This document shows positions 15,167-25,009 of a DNA stretch of 64,000 bases, piece after piece. The translations under genes were made by a program, and so were the position numbers. Origin of the DNA: Mycobacterium sp. 852013-51886_SCH5428379 (GTDB taxonomy: Bacteria > Actinomycetota > Actinomycetes > Mycobacteriales > Mycobacteriaceae); the NCBI RefSeq assembly GCF_001665575.1, contig NZ_LZSU01000034.1, forward strand, positions 44,034 to 108,033, read 5' to 3'. The notes under the pieces are model-generated. The model was not told the origin of the DNA, searched no databases, and saw nothing but the letters and a program-made list of their open reading frames with translations. How positions within the stretch are numbered: the stretch's first letter is position 1; every line of letters starts with the position of its first letter.

Positions 15167-15702
15167 CCCGCTCAGCCGTCGCCCTGGACCGACTCGTGGT
15201 CGCCCTGGCCGGGCTGGCGCTCGTGGCCGGCGGGGCCGGCGCGCTGTGGTGGGCGTTGGGCCCGCGCGCCGCCGACCCCCTTGTCCTGGGCTCGGCCGCG
15301 ACCGCGGTCGACCAGACGTGGTGGCCGTGGGCTGCCGGCGGTGTGGGCGTGCTCATCATCCTGGTCGGGCTGCGTTGGCTGGCGGCCCATCATCGACCGC
15401 CGCGGACCAGGACGCTGGACATCGGCCGCGGCATGACCGCCGACGTCGCCTCGGTCGCCGATGCGGCCGCCGTCGCGCTCGAAGCCCGGCCCGACGTGGT
15501 GGCGGCCGGAGCCCGCTCCGTGACCGAACGCGGGGTGCCGACCGTCATGCTGACCGCCACCGTCGCCGCGCGGGCAGGTCTGCCGGCCGCGGTGGCGGCC
15601 GTCGACCAGGTATCGGCCACAGTCGAGGACATGCTCGGCGGTGCGGTGGCCGTACGTAGCCGGATCCGCGTCGACGCCGCCCACCGGCGCAGCGTGCGCT
15701 GA
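15163..15702 (+). CDS. AmaP-like Asp23 membrane anchor protein
   Basis: A 179-aa protein with two membrane helices (about 8-30 and 52-74) and a soluble C-terminal half (TADVASVADAAAVALEARPDVVAAGARSVTERGVPTVMLTATVAARAGLPAAVAAVDQVSATVEDMLGG) of the type seen in AmaP, the alkaline shock response anchor. It is the last gene of the seven-gene chain starting at 13064 and overlaps its upstream neighbour by 4 bp. In staphylococci AmaP holds Asp23 at the membrane; the same role here is inferred from synteny and topology. It is convergent with upp. Confidence 0.7.
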   Translation: MTRSAVALDRLVVALAGLALVAGGAGALWWALGPRAADPLVLGSAATAVDQTWWPWAAGGVGVLIILVGLRWLAAHHRPPRTRTLDIGRGMTADVASVADAAAVALEARPDVVAAGARSVTERGVPTVMLTATVAARAGLPAAVAAVDQVSATVEDMLGGAVAVRSRIRVDAAHRRSVR

Positions 15703-15715
15703 TCCGACCTGGTGC

Positions 15716-16369
15716 CTACTTCGTGCCGAAGATGCGGTCGCCCGCGTCACCGAGGCCGGGCCGGATGTAGCCGTGCTCATCGAGCTGCCGGTCGATCGCG
15801 GCCGTGTAGATCGGCACGTCGGGGTGGGCCTCCTGCAGAGCGGCGATCCCCTCCGGACAGGTGAGCAGGCAGACGAACTTCAGCGACTTCGGCCGGCACT
15901 CCTTGAGCCGTTCGATCGCCGCGATCGCCGAGTGCCCGGTGGCCAGCATCGGATCCACCACCACCAGGTCCCGCTCGCCGAGGTCGGCCGGCATCTTGAA
16001 GTAGTACTCCACGGCCACCAGGGTTTTGGGGTCGCGGTAGAGCCCGATGTGGCCGACGCGGGCGCCGGGCACCACGGCCAGCATGCCGTCGAGGATCCCG
16101 GTGCCCGCCCGCAGAATCGACACGAACACCAGCTTCTTGCCGTCGATGACCCGGCCGGTCATCGGCTCCAGCGGGGTCTCGATCTCCACGTCCTGGGTGG
16201 GGATGTCCCGGAGCACCTCATAGGCCATCAGCGATGAGATCTCATGCAACAGCTGACGAAAACTGGTGGTGGAGGCCTCTTTACGGCGCAACAGCGTCAG
16301 CTTGTGCGCCACCAGCGGATGGTCGATCAGATGAACTGCGCCGTTGTCGCTGCCCGAATCGGTGCCCAT
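15716..16369 (-). CDS. upp: Uracil phosphoribosyltransferase
   Basis: A 217-aa enzyme converting uracil and PRPP to UMP. The PRPP loop [17 protein letters not shown] lies near residues 136-152 and the uracil-binding C-terminus [17 protein letters not shown] is complete; [34 protein letters not shown] is typical of the N-terminal half. Length matches the family. It stands 18 bp downstream of the URC4-like gene, in the order URC1-URC4-upp on the minus strand. In the URC pathway of yeasts a uracil phosphoribosyltransferase (URC6) provides the first step, so this copy may serve breakdown as well as salvage. Confidence 0.95.
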   Translation of the reverse strand: MGTDSGSDNGAVHLIDHPLVAHKLTLLRRKEASTTSFRQLLHEISSLMAYEVLRDIPTQDVEIETPLEPMTGRVIDGKKLVFVSILRAGTGILDGMLAVVPGARVGHIGLYRDPKTLVAVEYYFKMPADLGERDLVVVDPMLATGHSAIAAIERLKECRPKSLKFVCLLTCPEGIAALQEAHPDVPIYTAAIDRQLDEHGYIRPGLGDAGDRIFGTK

Positions 16370-16387
16370 AGTCTGCTTTCCTCGGTT

Positions 16388-17523
16388 TTAGAAGACCGTA
16401 CCGTCCGAAGCGATGGTCAGCGGCGGTGCACCGCCACGCATCCGCTGCGCCAACGCCCGGCCCGCCGCCCACGTCCCGCCCTCCAGGACGCACGCCAGCG
16501 GCAGGTCCACACCCAGGTCGGCGCACACCATCGGTGCGAGCTCGTCGAGCAGCGCAACGGTCAGCGCCCGCCATTCGACGACCAGTTCGTCGCCGACCGA
16601 CCAGGTCCCGGCCGCCAGGTCCGGATCGCGCAACCTCAGTACCCCGGTGTCCAGCAGCAGACCGCCGTTGCGGTACTCGGGCAGACCTGTCAGCGCGTCG
16701 AGACCCCGAACCTCCACGCCGGCCCACATAATCGGCTCGAGCAGCGAATAGGTCAGCCACTGGGAGAGTTTGTGGAACGGGATCCACCCGTCGGCGTCCC
16801 CGGGCCCAGACAGCGCGCGGTGCCGCCAGCAGTCGCCGAGCGGCTCGCCGTCGATCTCGTTGCCCGTCAACCAGATCGGTGACACCGAGCGCAGCAGCAC
16901 GTCGAGGATGTCGTGGGCGTCCACGGGGTCGCCGAGTGCGTCGAACAGTGCCGCGGGCCGGCCGGCCCCCTCCAGGGCGGCACCGAGCCGCCGAAGCAGC
17001 GCCACCCGCCCGTCCAGCCCGGTCAGCGGATTACCCGGATGCACCTGGAAGGCCGCGGCGAGGCGCTCGGTGTCCATGGCGGTCAGCGCTGTGGTGTCGG
17101 CGCGCAACGGATTGTCGGGATCCGCGGAGAACGTGCCGTCGAGGAAGGCGTGCCAGCTGGCGACGCCGAGCCCCTCGGAACGCGAAAACGTCTGGCCCGT
17201 CGCGGCTTCGGTGTAGCGCCAGTCGGGTCCGGCGCCGGCGTCGAGCAGGACGCTCACCACGGTCAGGTCGATCATCGCGCGGGTGTCCAGATCGGCGGTG
17301 CGACGGACCCCGCCGGCCTCGAAATGACGCCAGCGGCTGTGAAACGGGATCTTCAGATCGGGATGGTTGCGGCGGGTCACGCCGGCGACCTCGGCGGCCG
17401 CTGGCTCGAGGGCTGCGTCGTCGACGATGAACCAGGCGGAGTCACCCGCCCTGGCGCGGGCGAGCAACCGGCCCGACCGCTCCCGCACCGCGGCCGTCGT
17501 CCGCAGTTCGGTGACCGCCGGGT

Positions 17524-17527
<4 letters not shown>
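16388..17527 (-). CDS. URC4/Urg3-like uracil catabolism protein (DUF1688)
   Basis: A 379-aa protein of the DUF1688/URC4 family. Recognisable stretches are FIVDDAALEPAAAEVAGVTRRNHPDLKIPFHSRWRHFEAGG (about 29-70), RAMIDLTVVSVLLDAGAGPDWRYTEA and ARSEGLGVASWHAF, and the C-terminal GLPEYRNGGLLLDTGVL. The biochemical activity of URC4 is not established; in Lachancea kluyveri it is required for uracil degradation. GTG at 17527 overlaps the URC1-like stop by 4 bp, so the pair is translationally coupled. The companion genes make the pathway assignment much firmer than this sequence alone. Confidence 0.8.
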
Positions 17528-18759
<1,232 letters not shown>

Positions 18760-18821
18760 GTGCGCTCCTCCCTCGAGGGGAAGGCGCCAGCATAGCCATT
18801 CGGCGGCCTCCGCGCCGCGCG

Positions 18822-19979
18822 TCAGCCGGGCGCACCTGCCGCGACCCGCGGGGCGCGGTCCGCCGACGCCGTGTCGAGGACCAGTTCGGCGACGCGGTCG
18901 CGGTGCTGTTCGGCACTGCCCAGCAGCGCGGCGTCGGTGACGGCGCGCTTGAAGTACAGATGCGCCTGGTGCTCCCAGGTGAACCCGATGCCGCCGAGGG
19001 TCTGGATCGTGTCCGCGGCGATGCGGCTCAACGCCGCCGAGCACGTCGCCTGCGCGATCGCCGTCGACAACTCGGCGTCGTCGGATCCGTCAGCCAGCGC
19101 CCACACCGCGTGGTACGCCGTAGAGCGGGCGTGCTCCGCGTCGACGAGCATGTCGGCCAATCGGTGCTTGACCGCCTGGAACGATCCGATGGGACGGCCG
19201 AACTGCAGTCGCGACTTCGCGTACTCCACGGCGACGTCGAGCAGATGAGCGGCGGCGCCGACCTGTTCGACCGCCAGCAGCGCCGAACCGACGTGCCGCG
19301 CATGTTCGATCACCCGGGGCGCTTCCTCGGGGCCCGCGATCAACGTCGCCGGTGCGGCCGTGAGCGTGACGGCCGCCTGCGGACGGGTGAGATCCAGCGT
19401 CACCAGCGGCGTGCGGTCGACGCCTTCGGCACCGGTGTCGACGGCGTACAGCCCGACCCCGTCCGCGCTGGTGGCCGCGACGAGCAGGACGTCGGCCGCA
19501 CCGGCGTCCACGACGGGCCCCAGGTCACCGGATAGTGCGGTGCCGTCAGCGGACACGCCGCCCACCGACGCGAAGGCGGCGGTGCGGGTGCCCTCGACCA
19601 GATCGGCCAGCAGGGCGTCGCGGGCTTCGCCGCTCGAGGCCGCCACCAGCGCGGGCACCGCGAGGTACACCGTGCCGAACAGCGGACCCGTCGCCAGCGC
19701 GGCCCCGAACTGCTCGACCGCGACGGCCTGGTCCACCAGACTGCCGCCGACGCCGCCGTCGGCTTCCGGCACCGACAGGCCGAGCACGCCGAGTTCGGTG
19801 CCCAACCGCGTCCAGACCTTCCGGTCGAACGGCGGATCCGATTCCATCGTCCGGCGCGCATTGGCCTCGCCGAAGTGCTCGGCGCAGAACCGGCGCACGG
19901 CGTCGAGCAGTTGCTGCTGCTCCTCGGTGAACGTCCACTCAGCCACCTGGATGGGCTGATCCGCAAGCTCCTCAGCCAC
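18822..19979 (-). CDS. Acyl-CoA dehydrogenase, non-catalytic-type subunit of a FadE pair
   Basis: A 385-aa acyl-CoA dehydrogenase-fold protein: N-terminal WTFTEEQQQLLDAVRRFCAEHF, central FAD/substrate domain, and C-terminal YAKSRLQFGRPIGSFQAVKHRLADM and QTLGGIGFTWEHQAHLYFKRA. The usual catalytic Glu segment (YEGT) is not visible at the C-terminus, as in the partner subunits of mycobacterial heterotetrameric ChsE-type enzymes. GTG at 19979 overlaps the upstream dehydrogenase stop by 8 bp. Together they probably form an alpha2-beta2 enzyme acting on a bulky, perhaps sterol-derived, acyl-CoA. A second GTG at 19949 could be the real start. Confidence 0.85.
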   Translation of the reverse strand: MAEELADQPIQVAEWTFTEEQQQLLDAVRRFCAEHFGEANARRTMESDPPFDRKVWTRLGTELGVLGLSVPEADGGVGGSLVDQAVAVEQFGAALATGPLFGTVYLAVPALVAASSGEARDALLADLVEGTRTAAFASVGGVSADGTALSGDLGPVVDAGAADVLLVAATSADGVGLYAVDTGAEGVDRTPLVTLDLTRPQAAVTLTAAPATLIAGPEEAPRVIEHARHVGSALLAVEQVGAAAHLLDVAVEYAKSRLQFGRPIGSFQAVKHRLADMLVDAEHARSTAYHAVWALADGSDDAELSTAIAQATCSAALSRIAADTIQTLGGIGFTWEHQAHLYFKRAVTDAALLGSAEQHRDRVAELVLDTASADRAPRVAAGAPG

Positions 19980-21171
19980 GAGCAACCTCCTTCCACGGCA
20001 TGCCCGCATCGGCACGCAGGTCACCGGGCAGACCGAGCACCCGTTCTCCCAAGATGTTGCGCATCACGTCGGATGTGCCGCCCTCGATCGTGTTGGCGCG
20101 GCTGCGCAGGAACCGCTGCTGGACCGGACCGCGGAAGTCTGCCGCGTCCGACGAGTCCTCGCCGGGCATCGCGTAGCTGTGGTACAGCGTGCCCTCCGGT
20201 CCCAGGAAGTCCATGCACCACAGGTAGATGTTCTGGTTCAGTTCGGCGCCCACGAGCTTGCCGATCGACCCCTCCGGGCCCGGCCCGCCGACCGTGGCCG
20301 CCGCCCGCGACCGCTCGGCGGTGAGCCGCTGCGCCTCCGAACGCAACCACAGCTGGGTCAGCCGGTCTCGCAGCACCGGGGTCTGCCGCTCCGGGCGTGA
20401 CGCCCACAGCGCGACGGCGTCGGCGATGGTGCCCGCACCGCGGCGGCTGCCGCTGCCGCCGAGCGCGCTGCGTTCGTTCATCAGCGTGGTCATCGCCACG
20501 CGCCAGCCGTCGCCGACCTCGCCGAGCCGGTGCGCGTCGGGGATGCGCGCGTCGGTGAAGTAGACCTCGTTGAACTCCGCGTGCCCGGTCAGCTGGCGCA
20601 GCGGACGGGTTTCCACGCCGTCGGCGTGCATGTCGATGACGAAGTAGGTCAGCCCCTTGTGCTTGGGGACGTCGGGGTTGGTCCGCGCCAGCAGCAATCC
20701 CCAGCGGGCGCGGTGGGCCAGGCTGGTCCACACCTTCTGGCCGTTGACCACCCAGCTGTCGCCGTCGGGTACCGCCGAGGTCGCCAGACCGGCCAGATCC
20801 GAGCCGGCGCCCGGTTCGGAGAACAGCTGACACCAGATGTCCTCGGTCGTGGCCAGCGGCCGCATCCACATGCGCTTGAGGTCGTCGTTCTGGGCGTGCT
20901 CGCGCACCGTCGGCGCCGCCATGCCGTAGCCCATCGGGTTCAGGCCAAGCGGGACCGGGCTGCCCGCGCCCTGCAGGATCCGGTCGGCGACGGCCTGCAG
21001 ACCGCGCGACAACCCGAGGCCGCCGAGCCCCTCGGGGAAGTTCACCCAGGACAGACCGGCGTCGTAGCAGGCGCCGAGGAACTCGCGGATCGGCACGGAT
21101 TTCGGGTCGTGTTTCGCCACCACCTCACGGGCGAGTTCGGCGACCCGTTCGGTATCAGCGACGGTGCTCAT
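19972..21171 (-). CDS. Acyl-CoA dehydrogenase, catalytic-type subunit of a FadE pair
   Basis: A 399-aa acyl-CoA dehydrogenase. FAD-contacting LFSEPGAGSDLAGLATSA (about 123-140) and WVVNGQKVWTS are clear. The candidate catalytic base is Glu363 in NTIEGGTSDVMRNILGERVLGLP. ATG at 21171 was preferred to one seven codons upstream because the upstream codons run into the operator. A KstR-type box (21194-21207) lies 23-36 bases upstream. The coupled partner gene downstream and this operator suggest a role in side-chain or ring oxidation of cholesterol-type substrates; which step is unknown. Confidence 0.9.
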   Translation of the reverse strand: MSTVADTERVAELAREVVAKHDPKSVPIREFLGACYDAGLSWVNFPEGLGGLGLSRGLQAVADRILQGAGSPVPLGLNPMGYGMAAPTVREHAQNDDLKRMWMRPLATTEDIWCQLFSEPGAGSDLAGLATSAVPDGDSWVVNGQKVWTSLAHRARWGLLLARTNPDVPKHKGLTYFVIDMHADGVETRPLRQLTGHAEFNEVYFTDARIPDAHRLGEVGDGWRVAMTTLMNERSALGGSGSRRGAGTIADAVALWASRPERQTPVLRDRLTQLWLRSEAQRLTAERSRAAATVGGPGPEGSIGKLVGAELNQNIYLWCMDFLGPEGTLYHSYAMPGEDSSDAADFRGPVQQRFLRSRANTIEGGTSDVMRNILGERVLGLPGDLRADAGMPWKEVARG

Positions 21172-21193
21172 CCGACCACAATAGGCCGTCAAC

Positions 21194-21207
21194 TAGAACG
21201 TGTTACA
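21194..21207. promoter_or_regulatory. KstR-type operator
   Basis: TAGAACGTGTTACA fits the published KstR consensus TNNAACNNGTTNNA at every fixed position. It lies in the 72-bp gap between the divergent FadE pair (start 21171) and the DUF1295 gene (start 21244), so one site could control both. KstR represses cholesterol-catabolism genes in mycobacteria. Binding is predicted, not shown. Confidence 0.72.
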
Positions 21208-21243
21208 GTCCGGCCGACATCGCCGGTGAGGAGGCGCGCTGAG

Positions 21244-22134
21244 GTGACCGCGAACAGAAGCAAGGGCGCGTCGCTGGCCCTGGTCACCGTCGCGTACGTG
21301 ATCGCTCTCGCGGTCGCCGCGGCGTGGCTGGCATGGGGTCCGGATACCGGACGGCTGTGGCTGGACACCCTGATCGCCGACGTGCTGGCGACGCTGGTGG
21401 TGTTCGGGTTCAGCCGGGCCTACCGCAATTCCAGCTTCTACGACGCGTACTGGAGCGTGGTGCCGCCGGTACTTCTGTTCTGGTGGTGGAGTCAGGCCGC
21501 CGACCCCGATCCGCTGCGGTGCGGACTGGTGGCCGCGGTGGTGGTGCTGTGGGCGGTGCGGCTGACCGGCAACTGGGTCTACGCGTTCCCCGGTCTACAC
21601 CACGAGGACTGGCGCTATCCGATGTTCCGGGACCGGGCCGGACGGTTCGAGGTCCTCGCCGACCTCGTGGCCATTCACCTGATTCCGACGCTGCAGGTGT
21701 TCCTGGGCATGGTGCCGGTCTACGTCGCGGTGACCACACCCGGACGCGGCTGGGTGTGGCTGTCGGGAGCCGCGTTCGTGATCGGCGTTGCCGCGGTGGC
21801 GCTGGAACTGGTCGCCGACAACCAGATGCATCGGTTCGCGCGCACCCGGCGACCCGGTGAGGTCATGGACCGCGGACTGTGGGGGTGGTCGCGGCATCCC
21901 AACTACTTCGGCGAGTTCGGTTTCTGGTTCGCCCTGGCGCTGTTCGGGGTGGCGGCCGCACCCGCACAGGCGTGGTGGCTGTTCGCGGGGGCCGCGGTGA
22001 TGCTCGCGATGTTCCTCGGTGCCAGCATCCCGATGATGGAGCAGCGCAGCCTGGCTCGCCGTCCCGGCTACGCCGACGTCGTCGACCGGGTGTCGCGGTT
22101 CGTCCCGCGACCGCCGCGCCGGGCCCGGGTGTGA
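21244..22134 (+). CDS. DUF1295 / steroid 5-alpha-reductase-like membrane protein
   Basis: A 296-aa protein with about seven membrane helices. The C-terminal part RRPGEVMDRGLWGWSRHPNYFGEFGFWF (about 204-231) is the NADPH-binding signature of the DUF1295/3-oxo-5-alpha-steroid 4-dehydrogenase superfamily, and NWVYAFPGLHHEDWRYPMFRD is also characteristic. The GTG at 21244 starts 37 bases after a KstR-type operator, so steroid reduction is attractive. Its stop overlaps the next GTG (GTGA). Proteins of this family act on steroid or fatty-acyl double bonds; the true substrate is unproven. Confidence 0.8.
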   Translation: MTANRSKGASLALVTVAYVIALAVAAAWLAWGPDTGRLWLDTLIADVLATLVVFGFSRAYRNSSFYDAYWSVVPPVLLFWWWSQAADPDPLRCGLVAAVVVLWAVRLTGNWVYAFPGLHHEDWRYPMFRDRAGRFEVLADLVAIHLIPTLQVFLGMVPVYVAVTTPGRGWVWLSGAAFVIGVAAVALELVADNQMHRFARTRRPGEVMDRGLWGWSRHPNYFGEFGFWFALALFGVAAAPAQAWWLFAGAAVMLAMFLGASIPMMEQRSLARRPGYADVVDRVSRFVPRPPRRARV

Positions 22135-23264
22135 CCCGCCCGCGCATCGTCGTCGCCGGACTCGGCGACAGCGGCCTGCTCACCGCGCTGCACCTGGCGC
22201 GGGATGCGGACGTGGTGGGGATCTCCGCGAAACCCGGTCTGGTCAGCGGACAGGAGCTCGGGGTACGGCTCGCGCGGCCCGAGGACTGGGCCCGCGACTA
22301 CTGGATCGGCTTCGACCGGTTCCGCGGACTCGACCGGGTCCGCACGGTGCACGCCGCCCTCAGTAGCCTCGACCCGTTGGCGCGCAAGGTGTTCGCCGTC
22401 CGCGATGACGGAACCGACCACGTCGAACACTACGACGCGCTGGTGATCGCCACCGGCGTGACCAACGGGTTCTGGCGCCGCCCGGGCCTGCAGAACCCCG
22501 ACGAGGTCACCGCCGACCTGCGTGCCGCGCACTCGCAGTTGGCGGATGCGAGGTCGGTCATCGTCATCGGTGGCGGGGCGGCGGCCGTCAGCAGCGCCGC
22601 GAACCTCGCGCTGCGGTGGCCCGACAAGCGCATCGAGCTGTGCTACCCCGGTTCGCGGCCGCTGACCACGCACCACCCGCGGGTGTGGGCACGGATCGCC
22701 CGGCGGCTCGACACGCTCGGCGTCGCGCTGCGCCCCGGCCACCGCGCCGTGGTTCCCGACGGTTTCGCGTGCGACCGCATCACCGCCGGGCCGGTCCAGT
22801 GGAGCACCGGGCAAGCGCCGTCGCAGGCCGACGCGGTGCTGTGGACGATCGGGCGGGTGCGGCCCAACACCGGCTGGCTGCCGCCCGGTCTGCTCGACGA
22901 TGACGGCTTCGTCCCGGTGTCTCCGCAGTTGAAAGTAGCCGGGGTGCAACGGGTCTGGGCGATCGGCGATGTGGCGGCCACCGATCCGCTGCGCAGTTCC
23001 GCGCGCAACCGCGCCGACAAGTTGCTGGCCGCCAACATCCTCGCCGACTTCGCGGGCAGACCGCTGCGCGACTACCGAGCACCGGGCCGGCGGTGGGGTT
23101 CGGTGCTCGGCGCCCAGCCGGACGGGCTAGAGGTGTTCGCACCCAATGGGCTGGCGGTGCGGTTCCCGGCGTGGTCGATCGACCGGGTGCTGCAGCCGTG
23201 GATCGTCCGGCGCGGGATCTACGGTGGTGTGCGCACCGTCAGTGCGCAGGAATCTCGGCGTTGA
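22131..23264 (+). CDS. FAD-dependent pyridine nucleotide-disulfide-type oxidoreductase
   Basis: A 377-aa two-dinucleotide-domain flavoprotein: FAD site VVAGLGDSGLLTALHLA (residues 6-22), NAD(P) site VIVIGGGAAAVSSAANLAL (about 144-162), then DAVLWTIGRVRPNTGWLP and VWAIGDVAATD near 280. There is no CxxC, so it is closer to NDH-2 or ferredoxin-reductase-like proteins than to disulfide reductases. GTG at 22131 overlaps the DUF1295 stop. The coupling suggests it may pass reducing power to, or act in sequence with, the steroid-reductase-like protein. The last 26 bp overlap the convergent serine hydrolase gene. Confidence 0.8.
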   Translation: MTRPRIVVAGLGDSGLLTALHLARDADVVGISAKPGLVSGQELGVRLARPEDWARDYWIGFDRFRGLDRVRTVHAALSSLDPLARKVFAVRDDGTDHVEHYDALVIATGVTNGFWRRPGLQNPDEVTADLRAAHSQLADARSVIVIGGGAAAVSSAANLALRWPDKRIELCYPGSRPLTTHHPRVWARIARRLDTLGVALRPGHRAVVPDGFACDRITAGPVQWSTGQAPSQADAVLWTIGRVRPNTGWLPPGLLDDDGFVPVSPQLKVAGVQRVWAIGDVAATDPLRSSARNRADKLLAANILADFAGRPLRDYRAPGRRWGSVLGAQPDGLEVFAPNGLAVRFPAWSIDRVLQPWIVRRGIYGGVRTVSAQESRR

Positions 23265-24480
23265 TGCGGTCCAGCAGCGCCGGATAGCGATCAGCCTCGC
23301 GGTGCCGGCCCGGTTTTCCGCTGCTGATCACGGCGGCGGCCAGCTCGCGAGAGGGATCGGCCCACACCGCGATATCGGTGAGCCCGGTGTGCCCGAACGC
23401 CGCGGGTGCGTTGCGTCCGAACGGGCCGAACCGCTTGGACCCGAGCATGTACCCGATGCCCCAGCGCATCGGCATCAGACCCGTCGCCAGATCGGGCCGA
23501 AGCCGTCGCGCCTCCCGGGTGGCGCGGTACAGCGTCTCCGGGGACAGCACGCGGACGCCGTCGAGTTCGCCGCCGCGCCGCAGGATCTCGGCGAAGCGGG
23601 ACAGTTCGAACGCGGTCGACACCGTGCTCGACGACGGCACCACACTCGTGAGGAACGCCGGGGTGTTGGAGAACGGGATGATCTGCTGCGGTGTGCCCCC
23701 CACCGCGACGCGGAACGCCTTGGCGATCGGCGCGGGTAGCGGTGTCCCTGTCACCCGGCTCGGAGCGACCAGCGGAACATCCTGCGGCGCAACGCCGTAA
23801 TTGGTCCACCGGAATCCGAGCGGGTCGAGGATCTCGGTGGCCAGGATCTCGCGGATGTTGCGACCCGTTGCCGCGGAGACGATCTCGCGCACCAGCGGCC
23901 CCCAGGTCAGGCCGTGGTAGATGTGCACCAGCCCGGGCGGATAGACCGGTTTGAGCTTGCCGAGCATCTCGCGGGCGTACTCGCTGTCGTCCATGCGCTT
24001 GAGGTCGGGGCGCGGTCCGGTGGCGAACGGCACCCCGGCGCTGTGCGTCATGACATGCCGGATCGTGGTGCGATCCTTGCCGTGACTCGTGTAGGTCGGG
24101 AGGTACTCGCACACCCGGTCGTCGAGGGAGAAGTGCCCGCGCTCGACGAGCAGGTGCACGACGGTGGTGGTGATCGCCTTGGCGGCGCTGTACGCGCAGA
24201 ACGGGGTGGCGGTGGTGACCGGTACCTGCTCGGCGTCGGGTGGGTCGTCGGGACCGTTACCCCAGCCGTGGCCGATCGCCCGGTCGAGGACGACGCGGCC
24301 GCGGTGGCGCACGCAGACCTGGATGGCCGGGTGCATCCCGGCGCGGTACCAGTGCCGCGCCTGCTGCCAGATCCGCTCGACAGCGCCCGTGCCGACGTCC
24401 GAGTGGTCCTCGTCGGCGACGTCGGTGACCGCGTCGAGATCGTCGGGCACCCGGATGCGTCCGTCGAGCGTCTCGGTCAT
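23239..24480 (-). CDS. Serine hydrolase, class C beta-lactamase / esterase family
   Basis: A 413-aa cytoplasmic-looking serine hydrolase. The nucleophile motif is Ser98-Ala-Ala-Lys101 in CAYSAAKAI; the second-motif Tyr is in IYHGLTWG (about 196-203), and the third motif is GHTGLTD near 375. A long N-terminus without a signal peptide argues against a classical beta-lactamase; mycobacterial LipL/LipD-type esterases share this design. ATG at 24480 is clear. Its 3-prime end overlaps the convergent flavoprotein gene by 26 bp, so both C-termini are encoded on opposite strands of the same DNA. Substrate is unknown. Confidence 0.85.
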   Translation of the reverse strand: MTETLDGRIRVPDDLDAVTDVADEDHSDVGTGAVERIWQQARHWYRAGMHPAIQVCVRHRGRVVLDRAIGHGWGNGPDDPPDAEQVPVTTATPFCAYSAAKAITTTVVHLLVERGHFSLDDRVCEYLPTYTSHGKDRTTIRHVMTHSAGVPFATGPRPDLKRMDDSEYAREMLGKLKPVYPPGLVHIYHGLTWGPLVREIVSAATGRNIREILATEILDPLGFRWTNYGVAPQDVPLVAPSRVTGTPLPAPIAKAFRVAVGGTPQQIIPFSNTPAFLTSVVPSSSTVSTAFELSRFAEILRRGGELDGVRVLSPETLYRATREARRLRPDLATGLMPMRWGIGYMLGSKRFGPFGRNAPAAFGHTGLTDIAVWADPSRELAAAVISSGKPGRHREADRYPALLDRINAEIPAH

Positions 24481-24562
24481 GTCGACAGGGTAGTCACGGT
24501 TGGGCCGATGAGATCTCGGCCGTGGCCCGGTCGGTATCGGTACGACGACGAAAGGTTTCCCC

Positions 24563-24916
24563 ATGGCGATCGACCACCTGCTCGCGGTCGTGCCCGTGTC
24601 CGACATCGACGCCGCCCGCCGCTGGTACAGCCGGCTGTTCGGCCGCGACGCCGACAACAACCCCATGCCGACGCTGGTGGAGTGGCAGGTCGTGCCGGGC
24701 GGATGGGTGCAGGTTTTCCACGACTCCGAACGCGCCGGATCGGGCCTGCTCAATGTCGCGGTCGATGATCTGGACGCCCACCTCGAGCAGGTGCGCGCCC
24801 GCGGGGTGGAGGCGGGCCCGGTCACCGACGCGGCGAAAGGGGTCCGGCTGTCGACGCTCACCGATCCGGACGGCAACACGCTGCGCCTCATCGGCGGCTT
24901 CCGTCCGCGGTACTGA
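24563..24916 (+). CDS. VOC-family (glyoxalase/bleomycin-resistance-like) protein
   Basis: A 117-aa single-domain protein of the vicinal oxygen chelate fold: HLLAVVPVSDIDAARRWYSRLFGRDADN (about 5-32), a central VQVFHDSERAGSGLLNVAVDDL, and the closing TLTDPDGNTLRLIGGF. Metal-ligand positions are His5 and possibly Glu/His in the middle, but a full metal triad is not evident, so catalysis is uncertain. ATG at 24563 follows GAAAGG. It diverges from the serine hydrolase and precedes a permease 93 bp away. No specific function can be given. Confidence 0.75.
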   Translation: MAIDHLLAVVPVSDIDAARRWYSRLFGRDADNNPMPTLVEWQVVPGGWVQVFHDSERAGSGLLNVAVDDLDAHLEQVRARGVEAGPVTDAAKGVRLSTLTDPDGNTLRLIGGFRPRY

Positions 24917-25009
24917 ACGTCCGAATCCGGCGCGCTGACCGGCGCGGACGATGCTTGTCGGCCCCCTGACCGGGGTATGTGCACCTGCACCACAGCGCAG
25001 GAGGCATGG

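Noticed and set aside
24503..24521. GGCCGA-N7-TCGGCC inverted repeat between serine hydrolase and VOC genes
   Set aside because: Six-base GC arms are expected by chance in this genome, and no regulator is adjacent.
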